Notes: a model not told the origin generated them from the sequence alone. A DNA stretch of 64,000 nucleotides from Actinomycetospora endophytica (GCF_021026375.1 NZ_JAJNDB010000007.1:124001-188000); one strand, 5' to 3'; positions 46,921-59,189 are shown, counted from the stretch's first letter. Numbers and translations: made by a program.

Positions 46921-46924
<4 letters not shown>
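46754..46924 (+). CDS. 56-aa protein matching the N-terminal extension of GalT
   Basis: 56 codons from ATG 46754, GGAGG ribosome binding site, stop TGA at 46922-46924 overlapping the galT GTG by GTGA. The first 30 residues are acidic and disordered (MTTPDDDPTRGSGSPDSDGP). The end, ERLADGRRITYYGISR, corresponds to the LADGRE-[I/L]-x-YFD strand that begins many actinobacterial GalT proteins before their SELRYDP block. The next gene starts at RYDPTHDEW. So GalT's N-terminal strand appears to be made as a separate peptide. Too short for most gene callers. Confidence 0.65.
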
Positions 46925-49052
<2,128 letters not shown>

Positions 49053-49055
<3 letters not shown>

Positions 49056-49066
49056 GGTCACCGTCG
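49053..49066 (+). promoter_or_regulatory. -10 hexamer of leaderless lacI-type mRNA, overlapping the galK stop
   Basis: TAGGGT at 49053-49058, whose first three bases are the galK stop codon, is followed by 7 nt and GTG 49066. Confidence 0.5.
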
Positions 49067-50079
49067 TGGGGGACGCTGAGGGCTGGGCGCCTCACCCGAG
49101 CGTGCGGGTGACCATCGACGACGTGGCCCGGGTCGCCGGGGTGTCGCGTCAGACGGTGTCGCGCGCCATGAACGGCAAGGGCGAGATCAGCGCCGCGACC
49201 CGTCACCGGGTGCTCGCGACGATCGAGGAGCTCGACTACCGCCCCTCGGCCTTCGCCCGCGGCATGCGCACCCAGCGTGCCGGGACGCTCGCCCTGATCC
49301 TCTCCGACATCGCCAACCCGTTCTTCCCCGCCGTCGCCCGCGGGGTGTTCGACGCGGCCGCCGGACGCGGGCTGGCCGTCGTCGTGCACAACACCGACGC
49401 CGACGCGGACGCGGAGCGGGAGGCGACCCGGTCCATCGTCGACTCCGGCGCGGCCGGCGCGATCGGGTTCTTCGAGGCGCTCGACGACGAGTCCCTGGTC
49501 GCCCTGGGCCGCCGGTTGCCGCTGGTGGTGGCCGACCGGCGGGCGCCCGGCGAGGGCGTCGCCTCGGTGATCTCCGACTTCGCGGCCGGGACACGGGCCG
49601 CGGTGGAGCACCTCTACGCCGCGGGCCACACCCGGCTGGGGATGCTCGACGGTGTCGTGGGCGTCGACCCGGTACGGCGGCAGGAGTTCCTCGCCGTCCT
49701 GACCGAGCACGGACACCCGCAGCCGGCCGACCACGTTGTCACCGGGCCGCCCACCGTCACCGCCGGAGCGGCCGCCGTCCGGGAGCTGCTCGCCCGGCAT
49801 CCCGAGGTCACGGCGGTGTTCGCATTCAACGACCTGCTGGCGATCGGGGCGGTCCGGGCGCTGCGGGAGGCGGGACGCCGGGTGCCGGAGGACGTCGCGG
49901 TGGTCGGCTACGACGACATCACCATGGCCGCCCTGCTCGACCCGCCCCTGACGACGGTGCACACCGACAAGTACGAGCTCGGCCGCACCCTGCTCGACGT
50001 GCTCGCCCGGCGCCTGGACGGACACGCCGCGGAGCACCGGCTGCTCTCGCCGCGTCTGGTGGTGCGTGGGAGCGGGTGA
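49066..50079 (+). CDS. LacI-family transcriptional regulator
   Basis: 337 residues from GTG 49066. N-terminal helix-turn-helix VTIDDVARVAGVSRQTVSRAMNGKGEIS (residues about 15-42) with the hinge YRPSAFARGMRTQRAG, then a periplasmic-binding-protein-like sugar domain: LILSDIANPFFPAVARG, DVAVVGYDDITMAALLDPPLTTVHTDKYELG. The last gene of the galactose unit, likely repressing the symporter and galTK through the AACGTT site at 46663 when sugar is absent. Ligand inferred from context. Confidence 0.94.
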   Translation: MGDAEGWAPHPSVRVTIDDVARVAGVSRQTVSRAMNGKGEISAATRHRVLATIEELDYRPSAFARGMRTQRAGTLALILSDIANPFFPAVARGVFDAAAGRGLAVVVHNTDADADAEREATRSIVDSGAAGAIGFFEALDDESLVALGRRLPLVVADRRAPGEGVASVISDFAAGTRAAVEHLYAAGHTRLGMLDGVVGVDPVRRQEFLAVLTEHGHPQPADHVVTGPPTVTAGAAAVRELLARHPEVTAVFAFNDLLAIGAVRALREAGRRVPEDVAVVGYDDITMAALLDPPLTTVHTDKYELGRTLLDVLARRLDGHAAEHRLLSPRLVVRGSG

Positions 50080-50085
50080 GTGTCG

Positions 50086-50853
50086 TCAGTCGGCGGCGGT
50101 GAAGACGCCGTCGTCGAGGACGGGGACGGCCGTGCTGCGATCGAGTTCGGCGGCGATGTCGACGTCGTCGGGGTGGCCGAGGTCGTCGAGCTCGTGGCCG
50201 CTGACGCACTGGTGGAGGACCTTCTCGAGGTCGGCGTGTACGGCTCTGTAGGTGTTCGCTGCAGCGTGAGCTTCGGGGGAGAGACCGGTCCATCCCGCCT
50301 CGAGCAGGGCACTCGCGACGGCGCCGGCACCCCAGAGATCCTCGACGGCCGGGCGCAGCGTGCCGTCGGTCCACCGCTCGCCGGAGGGGATGAGCGCGAC
50401 CCGAGGTCTGAGCTCGCCCACCGCTCGATGATGCAGCCAGGTCGCGACGGCGCGGCGGTTGCGGAGGCTCGCCCCGACGACCCGGACGCCGTGCTGCGCG
50501 AGCGCGGCGCTGATGGTTGAGCCGTTGGGGGAGGGCAGTACGAGTCGGTGCAGGTTCTCGGCGGCTCGGACCGTGCTCGGCGAGAGGCTGACCTGTCCGC
50601 GGCCGGCCTCGGATCGGCGGACGGCGAGCTGCGCGTGGTGGCGGCGGGCCAGGGCCTCGGCGTGGTGGTCGTCCGTGGGGCAGGGGATCACGGCGACGCC
50701 GCGGTCGGCCGCGACGGTCAGCGTCGTCGTGAAGCTCAGGACATCGACCACGACGGCGACGTCGCAGCCCTCGGCGATGACCGGCCCACCGACCGGGCCC
50801 CACTCCAGGCGCACCGAGTAGTCCTCCTGGGATCCGATTCTTGACCTGACCAC
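50086..50853 (-). CDS. 2-phosphosulfolactate phosphatase family protein (ComB-like)
   Basis: 255 residues from GTG 50853. VAVVVDVLSFTTTLTVAADRG, LVLPSPNGSTISAALAQHG and VALIPSGERW are the ComB signatures (acidic/Ser-rich Mg site and substrate phosphate loop). ComB makes sulfolactate in coenzyme M synthesis of methanogens, but bacterial homologues occur without that pathway. No coenzyme M genes are here, so the function is open. TAGGCT (50867-50862, minus) is 8 nt before the start, fitting a leaderless mRNA. Convergent with the LacI gene, 6 nt apart. Confidence 0.9.
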   Translation of the reverse strand: MVRSRIGSQEDYSVRLEWGPVGGPVIAEGCDVAVVVDVLSFTTTLTVAADRGVAVIPCPTDDHHAEALARRHHAQLAVRRSEAGRGQVSLSPSTVRAAENLHRLVLPSPNGSTISAALAQHGVRVVGASLRNRRAVATWLHHRAVGELRPRVALIPSGERWTDGTLRPAVEDLWGAGAVASALLEAGWTGLSPEAHAAANTYRAVHADLEKVLHQCVSGHELDDLGHPDDVDIAAELDRSTAVPVLDDGVFTAAD

Positions 50854-50912
50854 GAGGCGGGAGCCTACGAATCGTCTTGCGGCCGTGGCGTGGGGCGTCG
50901 AGCGTGCTCGGC

Positions 50913-51599
50913 ATGCGGACGGAGGAGATCCTCGACGCCTGGTTCCCCGAGGCGGTCGGCGGACTGGTGGCGGGCAGCGTCGCGCGCGGTGAGGACACGC
51001 CGACCTCCGACCTCGACCTCCTCGTCCTGCTGCCCGGCCGACCCGCGCCGATGCGCCGCACCGAGCGCATCGACGGACGAGTGGTCGAGTTCTTCGTCCA
51101 CACCGAGGCGTCGTTCCTCGGGTTCGTCGACCGCGAGGTCCCGCTGCGCCGCTCGCCCCTGCTGCACATGGGTGCTCACGGCCTGGTGATCCGTGACCGT
51201 GAGGGCTGCATGACCCGGCTCCGCGATCTCGCCCGTGCCCGGTGGTCGGCCGGACCTCCCAGCTTGAGCGACGCCGAGCTCGAAGACCGCCGCTACCGGC
51301 TCACCGCGCTCCTCGACGACCTCGCCGACGAGCGCGACCCCGTCTGCCTCGCGAGCCTGGCCGCCGCGGCGTTCCCCGACGTCGCTGATCTCGCGCTCGC
51401 GTCGCGACGCCGGTGGGGCGGCCGCGGGCGCTGGCTGGCACGTCGCCTCGCCGAGGCCGATGCCTCGCTGGCCGACAGTCTCGTCACCGGTCTCCGCGAG
51501 GCCCTGGATGGCGATGCCGTCGCGCTCGTGGGCTGCGGGCGCGCGGAGCTCGATCGCGTCGGCGGCCGGCTCGAGGAGGGCTACGCCCGGTTCGCGTAG
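50913..51599 (+). CDS. Nucleotidyltransferase-domain protein
   Basis: 228 residues from ATG 50913; a TTG start 12 codons upstream is less likely. MNT-type NTase fold: GGLVAGSVARGEDTPTSDLDLLVLL holds the G21-S22 and the D33-x-D35 metal pair (third acid probably in GRVVEFFVH). The C-terminal part is helical (ELEDRRYRLTALLDDLADE; RWGGRGRWLARRLAEADASL) like aminoglycoside or HEPN-associated NTases. No toxin-antitoxin partner seen on either side. Possibly a small-molecule nucleotidyltransferase; not assigned. Confidence 0.85.
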   Translation: MRTEEILDAWFPEAVGGLVAGSVARGEDTPTSDLDLLVLLPGRPAPMRRTERIDGRVVEFFVHTEASFLGFVDREVPLRRSPLLHMGAHGLVIRDREGCMTRLRDLARARWSAGPPSLSDAELEDRRYRLTALLDDLADERDPVCLASLAAAAFPDVADLALASRRRWGGRGRWLARRLAEADASLADSLVTGLREALDGDAVALVGCGRAELDRVGGRLEEGYARFA

Positions 51600-51614
51600 C
51601 GCTCGGCCTCGGCA

Positions 51615-52986
<1,372 letters not shown>

Positions 52987-53010
<24 letters not shown>

Positions 53011-54111
53011 CCCAGGGCCAGGGCCAGGGCCAGGGCCGGGGCCGGGGCCGGGGCCGGGGTCGGGGGCAGGACTGGGTCCGGCATCGGGCGAGCGGTCGGG
53101 GCCAGGACCGGGATCGGAATCGGGGCCGTCGGCGGGGCCGTGATCCGGATTAGGCCGAGGATCGGGGCCGCCGTCGGGGCCAGGGCCGTCGTCGGGGTCG
53201 TCGGACCCGGTGCCGGGGTCGGTGAAGCGGGCCAGCACGAGTTCGATGACGTCGTCGTCCCACAGCCCGGCGCCGTCCGGGCCGGTCAGCACCAACAGCA
53301 CCTCGGAGCGGATCACGCCGTGCCCGGCGTCCCGCCCCACCGCCCGCAGCCGGCCATGCACCACATCGCCGAGCGCCACGATCCGGTCGTAGGCGTCCTG
53401 CGCCGGCTCCGGCGGCAAATCCACCCCCGAGAGCTCCGCCGACCCCGACGGCGCCGCCCGCAACGACACCCGCCGCCGCGCGATCGCCGCCGCCTTACGC
53501 GCCTCCGCCCACCCCGGATCGACCGCCTTCGCGGTGGCCTCCGCCCGCTCCCGCAACCGGCCGTGAGGCAACTCCAGCGCCCGACCCAGCAACCGGTCGA
53601 TCACCTCCCGGGCCTGCGCATCGTCGAGCTCGGCGACCGTCGACACCAGAATCTCGGCCTTCGACTCCTCCAGCCGACCCGTCCGCATCTGCTCGCCCAG
53701 CGCGGGCAGCCGCACCAGGATCTGACGCGCGAACTCGATCTTCGCCGTGCCCCGCTGCTCCGACCACCCCAACGACCCCGCCGGGATCTTCCCCGGCCGC
53801 GCCCGCCCGGTCACCCGCTCGGTGGTGCCCGCCGCCGCCCGCGCCGCCTCCCAGATCCAGCGGTAGCGCCGCCACGTCGCCCGGTTGTCCGCCCGGAACG
53901 CCGCCACCATCGCGGCCTCGGCCCACTGCCCCGGCACCGCCGCCGGATCCACCGCCACCAGCCACGCCTCGGGCAACTCGTCGCAGAACACGGCGTCCTC
54001 GAGCGGGCAGCACTCCTCGGCCGACACCCCGGCCGGCGCGCCCCACCCGTCGTCGTCGAACCCGGCGTCCCCGACACCGGAATCGACCACCCTCACCGTC
54101 ATACCCGGCAA
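52987..54111 (-). CDS. DUF222-domain N-terminal half of a frameshifted HNH protein (13E12-type)
   Basis: 374 residues from ATG 54111. The DUF222 core runs about residues 40-270: EAWLVAVDPAAVPGQWAEAAMV, IEFARQILVRLPALGEQMRTGRLEESKAEILVS (in pieces QMRTGRLEESKAE), DLPPEPAQDAYDRI. After the core the frame degenerates into Asp/Gly/Pro linker and a (GP)n tail, then stops. The HNH half is encoded directly downstream in another frame. Intact DUF222-HNH proteins are continuous and recur in many copies in actinomycetes. Hence this is a single gene split by an indel in a hexamer array, or a sequencing error there. Confidence 0.8.
52990..53062. repeat. Hexamer array (GGCCAG/GGCCGG) at the frameshift junction
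   Basis: About a dozen GGCCAG then GGGGCC-type hexamers on the plus strand. One frame reads (GP)n, the other (AL/PA)n. A net change that is not a multiple of three separates the DUF222 and HNH frames here. Confidence 0.85.
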
Positions 54112-54143
54112 GCTAGACCGAGGGTCTGACAGTCACGCCCCGT

Positions 54144-54430
54144 TCAGGGGTCCCGGAGTCGGGCTCGGTAGATCGCCATCTCGGGGTCTGGGTTCCCCTG
54201 CCCGGTGAGCGTGGGATGGAGTTCCAGCGCGAGCTCGTGGGCCAGCGCGTGCAGGACCGTGTGCCTCTCGTGGCCCTGGTCCAGGAGTCGTCGAGCGGCC
54301 TGCCAGACCTCCGGCGGGTCGTCGTCCCAGAGCTGGTTCGCGAGGATCGGGTGCAGGGCGACGTGCAGACGCGCGGGTTCACTCCGTCGATCAGCTCGTC
54401 GGAGACCGGGTCCTCGAGGACGTAGCGCTA
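54144..54430 (-). pseudogene. DUF1841-like gene, frameshifted and truncated
   Basis: Frame 1 (about 54425-54365) reads YVLEDPVSDELIDGVNPR and frame 2 (to stop 54144) reads RLHVALHPILANQLWDDDPP, EVWQAARRLLDQGHERHTVLH, ALAHELALELHPTLTGQGNP. Together they form the DUF1841 pattern NPRLHxAxHxxxANQLWxDxPPExW. The switch lies in the CGCGCG at about 54370, consistent with an extra CG dinucleotide. No start codon is available upstream in frame 1 (a TAG interrupts), so the N-terminus is also missing. Function of the family is unknown. Classed as a decaying gene. Confidence 0.7.
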
Positions 54431-54595
54431 CTACGGGTGCTCCCCGACGATCGCCAGTTCCCGCCGATCCTCGTCCGCCGCCCGGGGACCAGGTCCGGTG
54501 CGTCCCATCTTCCGCGAACGCCGACCGCGACCCGTCGAACTCACCGGTGCACGGTCCCAACTGCGCCGCGGCGGACGACAGCGGAAACCCGAGGG
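54431..54595. other. Intergenic remnant, nothing seen
   Basis: About 165 nt between the DUF1841 remnant and the DUF899 gene stop, with no repeat, promoter or conserved peptide that I can support. Probably part of the lost N-terminus. Confidence 0.4.
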
Positions 54596-55315
54596 TCAGT
54601 CGAAGACCGGCACCCCGGCCCGGACGGCCTCGACCCGGCCCTTCGGCTCCTCCCAGTCCTCCTGCCGCCCGAGCGCGGTGAGGTCCAGATAGGCGTACGA
54701 GCCGCCGAACCATTCCGCCCCGCGCGCGTACATCGAGTACGTGTGGAAGACCCGCCCGTCGACGGCGAGGAAGCAACTCGTGCCGGGCAGCTCCTGCAGG
54801 CCCGAGGCGCCCTCCCAGGTCGGGTCCTCGCGGAAGTTGTAGGTCATCAGTGCGCCGGAGGTGTCGACGGTGACGCCGAAGTCGGCGTTGAAATCCGTCC
54901 CGTACGACGAGTACCAGGGGAACGTCCAGCCCATCCGGTCCCGGTAGTCGGCGATCCGCTCGTAGGGCGCCCGCGACACGTAGACGTGCTCGGTGTCGCG
55001 GGTGTGCAGGTGCTCCCGGATGCCGGGCGACCACTCCTGCGCGCCCGCGGAGCAGCTGGGGCAGCCGTCGGTCCAGTCCGGGTCGAACATGAAGTGGCTG
55101 ACCACGAGCTGCCGGTACGGCCCGAACAGCTCCCGCAGCGTCACCTCGCCGTCGGGACCCGTGAACCGGTAGCCCTCGGTCACCTCGACCATCGGGAGCT
55201 CCCGACGACGGCGGTTGAGCTCGTCTCGCGCCCGGGTCAGCTCCTTCTCCTGCTCGAGCAGCGCTCGGCGCTCCTGCAGCCAGGTCTCACGGTCGGTCGT
55301 CCTCGGCAGGCTCAT
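54596..55315 (-). CDS. DUF899 (AhpC-like thioredoxin-fold) family protein
   Basis: 239 residues from ATG 55315. SLPRTTDRETWLQERRALLEQEKELTRARDELNRRRRELPMVEVTEGYRF (in pieces WLQERRALLEQEKELTRARD and RRRELPMVEV) is the DUF899 hallmark; DPDWTDGCPSCSAGAQEWSPG contains the CPSC pair; WTFPWYSSYGTDFNADFGV and FHTYSMYARGAEWFGGSYAYLDLTALGRQEDWEEP (cited by YLDLTALGRQEDWE) complete it. A thioredoxin-like fold of unknown reaction; relatives are often controlled by ArsR-type regulators. A palindromic TGAA-N7-TTCA box lies in its promoter region. Confidence 0.93.
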   Translation of the reverse strand: MSLPRTTDRETWLQERRALLEQEKELTRARDELNRRRRELPMVEVTEGYRFTGPDGEVTLRELFGPYRQLVVSHFMFDPDWTDGCPSCSAGAQEWSPGIREHLHTRDTEHVYVSRAPYERIADYRDRMGWTFPWYSSYGTDFNADFGVTVDTSGALMTYNFREDPTWEGASGLQELPGTSCFLAVDGRVFHTYSMYARGAEWFGGSYAYLDLTALGRQEDWEEPKGRVEAVRAGVPVFD

Positions 55316-55356
55316 GCGAGCTACCGTCGCACGGTCTCGTCCCACGAAGCAACAGA

Positions 55357-55731
55357 TCAATCCTGAAACGATACTTCAAACCGCGACGACCGCGACGACC
55401 GCGGTGTCCCCGCTGTCCAGCGCGACCCAGACCTCGCCGTCGTGCACCACCAGGCCGTGGGGATGGTCGTCAGGGCGGGGCACGTCGCGCGGCCGTCGGG
55501 ACGAGCCGTGCTCCCGACCGGGCCGCGGCCCGGGTCGGGGAGCTCGTGCACGGAGACCGTCCCGGAGAGGTCCACCCGCGCGAGAGCGCCCGCGCTGTTG
55601 AGCGTGCACCAGAGGGCGCCGTCCGGACCCGTCGTGATCATGGCGGGCATCCCGGCCCGGGGGAGCGGGAAGAGCACCGCGTACGGCCCGTCGTCGCTAG
55701 TGCCGACGGGGATCCGCCGGGTCGTGCTCAT
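55357..55731 (-). pseudogene. Streptogramin-lyase-like (SMP-30 beta-propeller) gene, truncated and frameshifted
   Basis: ATG 55731 overlaps the ileS stop (ATGA). The first 70 residues (MSTTRRIPVGTSDDGPYAV; ITTGPDGALWCTLNSAGALA; SVHELPDPGRGPVG) match the repeat blades of Vgb/SMP-30-type propellers (TxGPDGALWxT). Then the frame loses sense, while the overlapping frame (about 55475-55380) reads DDHPHGLVVHDGEVWVALDSG, a terminal blade. The normal protein of 280-300 residues is reduced to one or two blades by deletion and frameshift. It is coupled to ileS by position only. Confidence 0.65.
55364..55378. promoter_or_regulatory. TGAA-N7-TTCA palindrome upstream of the DUF899 gene
   Basis: TGAAACGATACTTCA at 55364-55378, AT-rich, 49 nt before the DUF899 start. 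Resembles the 15-bp TGAA...TTCA operators of Fur/Zur or ArsR-type repressors. It lies at the end of a broken lyase gene. Confidence 0.35.
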
Positions 55732-58700
55732 CGGGTCACGCGGGCCCACACGGTGAGGCCGAGGTCCTCCGAACGCTGCGCCGGGAGCTCCGACGGTCCC
55801 TCGCCCTCGGTCACCGAGACGGCCAGCACCTCGGTCCCGAGCGTCGCGGCGCCGTTGCGGATCGCGGTGGCGGTGTCCTCGCGGGTGGCCGTCCACCACA
55901 GGTCGATCCGGTCGGACACCTCGAACCCGAGCTGCTTGCGGGCGTCCTGGACGAAGCGCAGCACGTCGCGCAGCAGCCCCGCCTCGCGCAGCTCGGCCGT
56001 CAGTTCGGTGTCCAGCCCGACCGAGAGGCCACCCTCGGAGCGCACCGCCCAGCCCTCGCGCGGGGTCTCCGACACGAGGATCTCGTCACCGGACAGCTCG
56101 ACGGGAGCGCCGTCGACGATCACCGTCAGGGTCCCGTCGACGGGCGCCGCGGTCGAGGCCTTCACGGCGTCGGCCACCGTCGGGGTCTGCTTGCCGAAGC
56201 GCTTGCCCAGCGCGCGGTAGTTCGGCTTCACCTCGATCTCGACGAGGTCCGACCCGGCGGTCTCCACCGCGGCGACGTTGAGCTCCTCGGCGATCTCGGC
56301 GAGCAGCTCGCGCTCCTGTCCGGGAGCGGACGACGCCGCGGCCGCCAGCTCCGCGAACCCGGGCGCCGACACGACGGCCCGCGACAGCGGCTGGCGGGTG
56401 CGCACGCCCGATGCGGCGCGCGTCGATCGGCCCAGCTCGACCACGCGGCGGACCAGGTCCATCTCGGACCGCAGCACGGCCTCGCCGGCCGGGGCCGTGG
56501 TCACCTCCGGCCACGGCGCGAGGTGCACCGAGTCCGGCGTGCCCTCCGGCAGACCGGCGCCGCCCTCGCCCTGCAGCAGCGTCCACAGGTAGTCGGTGGC
56601 GAACGGCGTGAACGGCGCCATCAGCCGGCTGACCGTCTCGACGCACTGGTGCAACGTCGCGAGCGCGGCGGGGTCGCCGTCCCAGAACCGGCGACGCGAG
56701 CGGCGCACGTACCAGTTCGAGAGGTCGTCGACGAACGCGACGATCGCGCGGCCGGCGCGCGAGGAGTCGAAGTCGTCGAGCGCCGCGGTGACCTCGGTGA
56801 CGCAGGCCCGCAGCTCGCCGAGGGCCCAGCGGTCCATGGCCGGCCGGTCGTCCGGCGCCGGAGCATCGTCGGACGGCGACCAGCCCGACGCGTTCGCGTA
56901 GGTGACCAGGAACGACGCGGTGTTCCAGTAGGTCAGCAGGACCTTCCGGACGATCTCGCGCAGCGTCTCGTGGCCCACGCGCCGGTCGACCCAGGGGTTG
57001 CCCTGCGCCAGCATCAGCCAGCGCACCGCGTCGGCACCGTGGGTCGAGAACAGCTCGAACGGGTCGAGGATGTTCCCGAGGTGCTTCGACATCTTGCGGC
57101 CCTGCTCGTCGAGGAGCAGACCCAGGCAGACGACGTTCTCGTAGGACGACCGGTCGAACACCAGCGTCCCGACCGCCATCAGCGAGTAGAACCACCCGCG
57201 CGTCTGGTCGATCGCCTCGCAGATGTACTGCGCCGGGTAGGCCTGCTCGAAGTCCGCCTCGTGGTGGTGCGGCGCGCCCCACTGCGCGAACGGCATGGCG
57301 CCGGAGTCGTACCAGACGTCGATGACGTCGGGCACGCGTCGCATCGTCCCGGTTCCCGACGGCGCCGGGAACGTCACGTCGTCGACGAAGGGCCGGTGCG
57401 GGTCGAGGTTCGAGAGATCCTCACCGGCCCACGAGCCCAGCTCCGCGAGGGAGCCGACGACGACGAGCTCGGCCGGGTCCGCGTCGTTGCGCCAGACCGG
57501 CAGCGGGGTGCCCCAGTAGCGCTTGCGGGAGAGCGCCCAGTCGACGTTGTTCTCCAGCCACGCCCCGTAGCGCCCGTGCTTGATGTGCGGCGGGTACCAG
57601 TTGGTGCGCTCGTTCTCCTCGACGAGGCGGTCGCGGACCGCCGTCGTGCGGATGAACCAGCTGGGCAGCGCGTAGTAGATCAGCGGCGTGTGGCAGCGCC
57701 AGCAGTGCGGGTACGAGTGCTCGTAGTCCTCCGACCGGAAGAGCACGCCGCGCTCGCGCAGGTCGGCGACCAGCGTCGGGTCGGCGCCCTTGAAGAACAT
57801 CCCGCCGACCAGCGGCACGTCGTCGTGGAAGTGTCCGTTCGGCCCGACCGGGTTGACCATCTCCAGGCCCTCGGCGCGCGCGACCTGGTGGTCCTCGGCG
57901 CCGAACGCCGGGGCCATGTGGACCAGGCCGGTGCCGGACTCCGTCGTGACGTGGTCGCCGTGCACGATCCGCCACGCCCGGTTCTCGCCGTCCGGGGAGG
58001 CGAACCGGTGGGCCTCGAGCAGCTCGAACGGCCGGCGGTAGTGGCTGCCGATCAGCTCGGCGCCGGTCTTCCGATCGGTGATCTCGGCGCCGTCGCCGAG
58101 GACGTGGCCGACGAGCGCGTCGGCGAGGACCAGGTCGGGGCCGTCGTCGCGGCTCACCCGCACGTACTCGACGTCGGATGCGACCGCGACGGCGGTGTTC
58201 GACGGCAGCGTCCACGGCGTCGTCGTCCACACCAGCAGGTCGGCCCCTGCCCACGGCCCGTCGGTCAGCGGGAACCGCACGTAGACCGAGGGGTCGACGG
58301 TGTCCTCGTAACCGAGGGCGACCTCGTGGTCGGACAGCGGCGTCTCGTCCCGCGGGCAGTACGGCGTGACGCGGTGGTCCTCGACGAGCAGGCCCTTGTC
58401 GAAGATCGTCTTGAGCGACCACCACACGCTCTCGACGTAGCGCGGGGCCATCGTCAGGTAGGCCTCGTCGAGGTCCACCCAGTAGCCCATGCGCTCGGTC
58501 ATCGCGGCGAACGCGCTCACGTTGCGGAGCGCGGACTCCTTGCAGGCCGCGTTGAACTCGGCGATGCCGTAGCGCTCGATGTCGCCCTTGCTCGTGAAGC
58601 CGAGATCCTTCTCGACGGCGAGCTCGACCGGCAGGCCGTGGCAGTCCCACCCGGCGCGACGCGGGACGTGGTAGCCGCGCATCGTCTTGAAGCGGGGGAA

Positions 58701-58910
58701 GAGGTCCTTGAAGGCGCGGGCCTCGACGTGGTGCGTGCCCGGTGTCCCGTTGGCCGTCGGCGGGCCCTCGTAGAAGATCCAGGGCTCACCCTGCGCGGTC
58801 TGCTCCAACGACCGGCGGAACACGTCGCGCTTGTCCCAGCGCTCGAGAATCTCCTGCTCGACGGCCGGCAGGTCGACGCTCGCGGGCAGGGGGGCGAAAC
58901 TGGGGCTCAC
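55728..58910 (-). CDS. ileS: Isoleucyl-tRNA synthetase
   Basis: 1060 residues from GTG 58910. Rossmann core with HIGH as PTANGTPGTHHVEAR (about residues 51-65) and KMSKS as GRKMSKHLGNILDP near residue 604. An editing domain (CP1) sits in between (LVWTTTPWTLPSNTAV), then the anticodon-binding domain. The GTPGTHH/KMSKH form is the eukaryote-like type 2 IleRS, usual in actinomycetes and generally less mupirocin-sensitive. Charges tRNA-Ile. TAGGCT (58960-58955) gives a leader of about 38 nt. No T-box seen. Confidence 0.97.
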   Translation of the reverse strand: MSPSFAPLPASVDLPAVEQEILERWDKRDVFRRSLEQTAQGEPWIFYEGPPTANGTPGTHHVEARAFKDLFPRFKTMRGYHVPRRAGWDCHGLPVELAVEKDLGFTSKGDIERYGIAEFNAACKESALRNVSAFAAMTERMGYWVDLDEAYLTMAPRYVESVWWSLKTIFDKGLLVEDHRVTPYCPRDETPLSDHEVALGYEDTVDPSVYVRFPLTDGPWAGADLLVWTTTPWTLPSNTAVAVASDVEYVRVSRDDGPDLVLADALVGHVLGDGAEITDRKTGAELIGSHYRRPFELLEAHRFASPDGENRAWRIVHGDHVTTESGTGLVHMAPAFGAEDHQVARAEGLEMVNPVGPNGHFHDDVPLVGGMFFKGADPTLVADLRERGVLFRSEDYEHSYPHCWRCHTPLIYYALPSWFIRTTAVRDRLVEENERTNWYPPHIKHGRYGAWLENNVDWALSRKRYWGTPLPVWRNDADPAELVVVGSLAELGSWAGEDLSNLDPHRPFVDDVTFPAPSGTGTMRRVPDVIDVWYDSGAMPFAQWGAPHHHEADFEQAYPAQYICEAIDQTRGWFYSLMAVGTLVFDRSSYENVVCLGLLLDEQGRKMSKHLGNILDPFELFSTHGADAVRWLMLAQGNPWVDRRVGHETLREIVRKVLLTYWNTASFLVTYANASGWSPSDDAPAPDDRPAMDRWALGELRACVTEVTAALDDFDSSRAGRAIVAFVDDLSNWYVRRSRRRFWDGDPAALATLHQCVETVSRLMAPFTPFATDYLWTLLQGEGGAGLPEGTPDSVHLAPWPEVTTAPAGEAVLRSEMDLVRRVVELGRSTRAASGVRTRQPLSRAVVSAPGFAELAAAASSAPGQERELLAEIAEELNVAAVETAGSDLVEIEVKPNYRALGKRFGKQTPTVADAVKASTAAPVDGTLTVIVDGAPVELSGDEILVSETPREGWAVRSEGGLSVGLDTELTAELREAGLLRDVLRFVQDARKQLGFEVSDRIDLWWTATREDTATAIRNGAATLGTEVLAVSVTEGEGPSELPAQRSEDLGLTVWARVTR

Positions 58911-58954
58911 GGGTGTTGCTTCCCTCGCATCGGACGGGTCGGGCCAACCGCTCC

Positions 58955-58960
58955 AGCCTA
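58955..58960 (-). promoter_or_regulatory. Putative -10 element of ileS
   Basis: TAGGCT on the minus strand (58960 to 58955), about 45 nt before GTG 58910, implies a leader too short to hold a T-box. Confidence 0.4.
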
Positions 58961-59117
58961 CCGAGCGCGACCCCGGGCCGGAGCGGGTGCGGTCACCTGC
59001 CGTGACCTGCGGTGGAACGGGATGCTGCGGGGCCCTGTCGGACCGGGGTGCGACGGTGTTCTACGATGGTTCGCGTCATCAGGCTTGAGCCAGTGTGCTT
59101 ACGGACGGTGACGGCCA

Positions 59118-59189
59118 TGGGGTATGGTGTAATTGGCAACACGGCTGATTCTGGTTCAGTTGTTCTAGGTTCGAGTCCTGGTACCCCAG
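59118..59189 (+). tRNA. tRNA-Gln (anticodon CTG)
   Basis: 72 nt. Acceptor TGGGGTA (59118-59124) pairs with TACCCCA (59182-59188) with discriminator G. The anticodon loop is TTCTGGT, giving CTG (CAG codon). TTCGAGTCC T-arm. 3' CCA not encoded. Adjacent to tRNA-Glu as in M. tuberculosis. Confidence 0.95.

Noticed and set aside
50913-51599. Toxin-antitoxin (MNT-HEPN) pair
   Set aside because: The nucleotidyltransferase has the right active site, but no HEPN or other small partner is adjacent.
58911-59110. T-box riboswitch before ileS
   Set aside because: GGTGGAAC at about 59010 looks like the T-box core but reads on the plus strand, away from ileS, and the predicted ileS leader is only about 40 nt.
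56523-59111. 862-residue plus-strand frame opposite ileS
   Set aside because: Shadow of ileS, no motif, no ribosome binding site.
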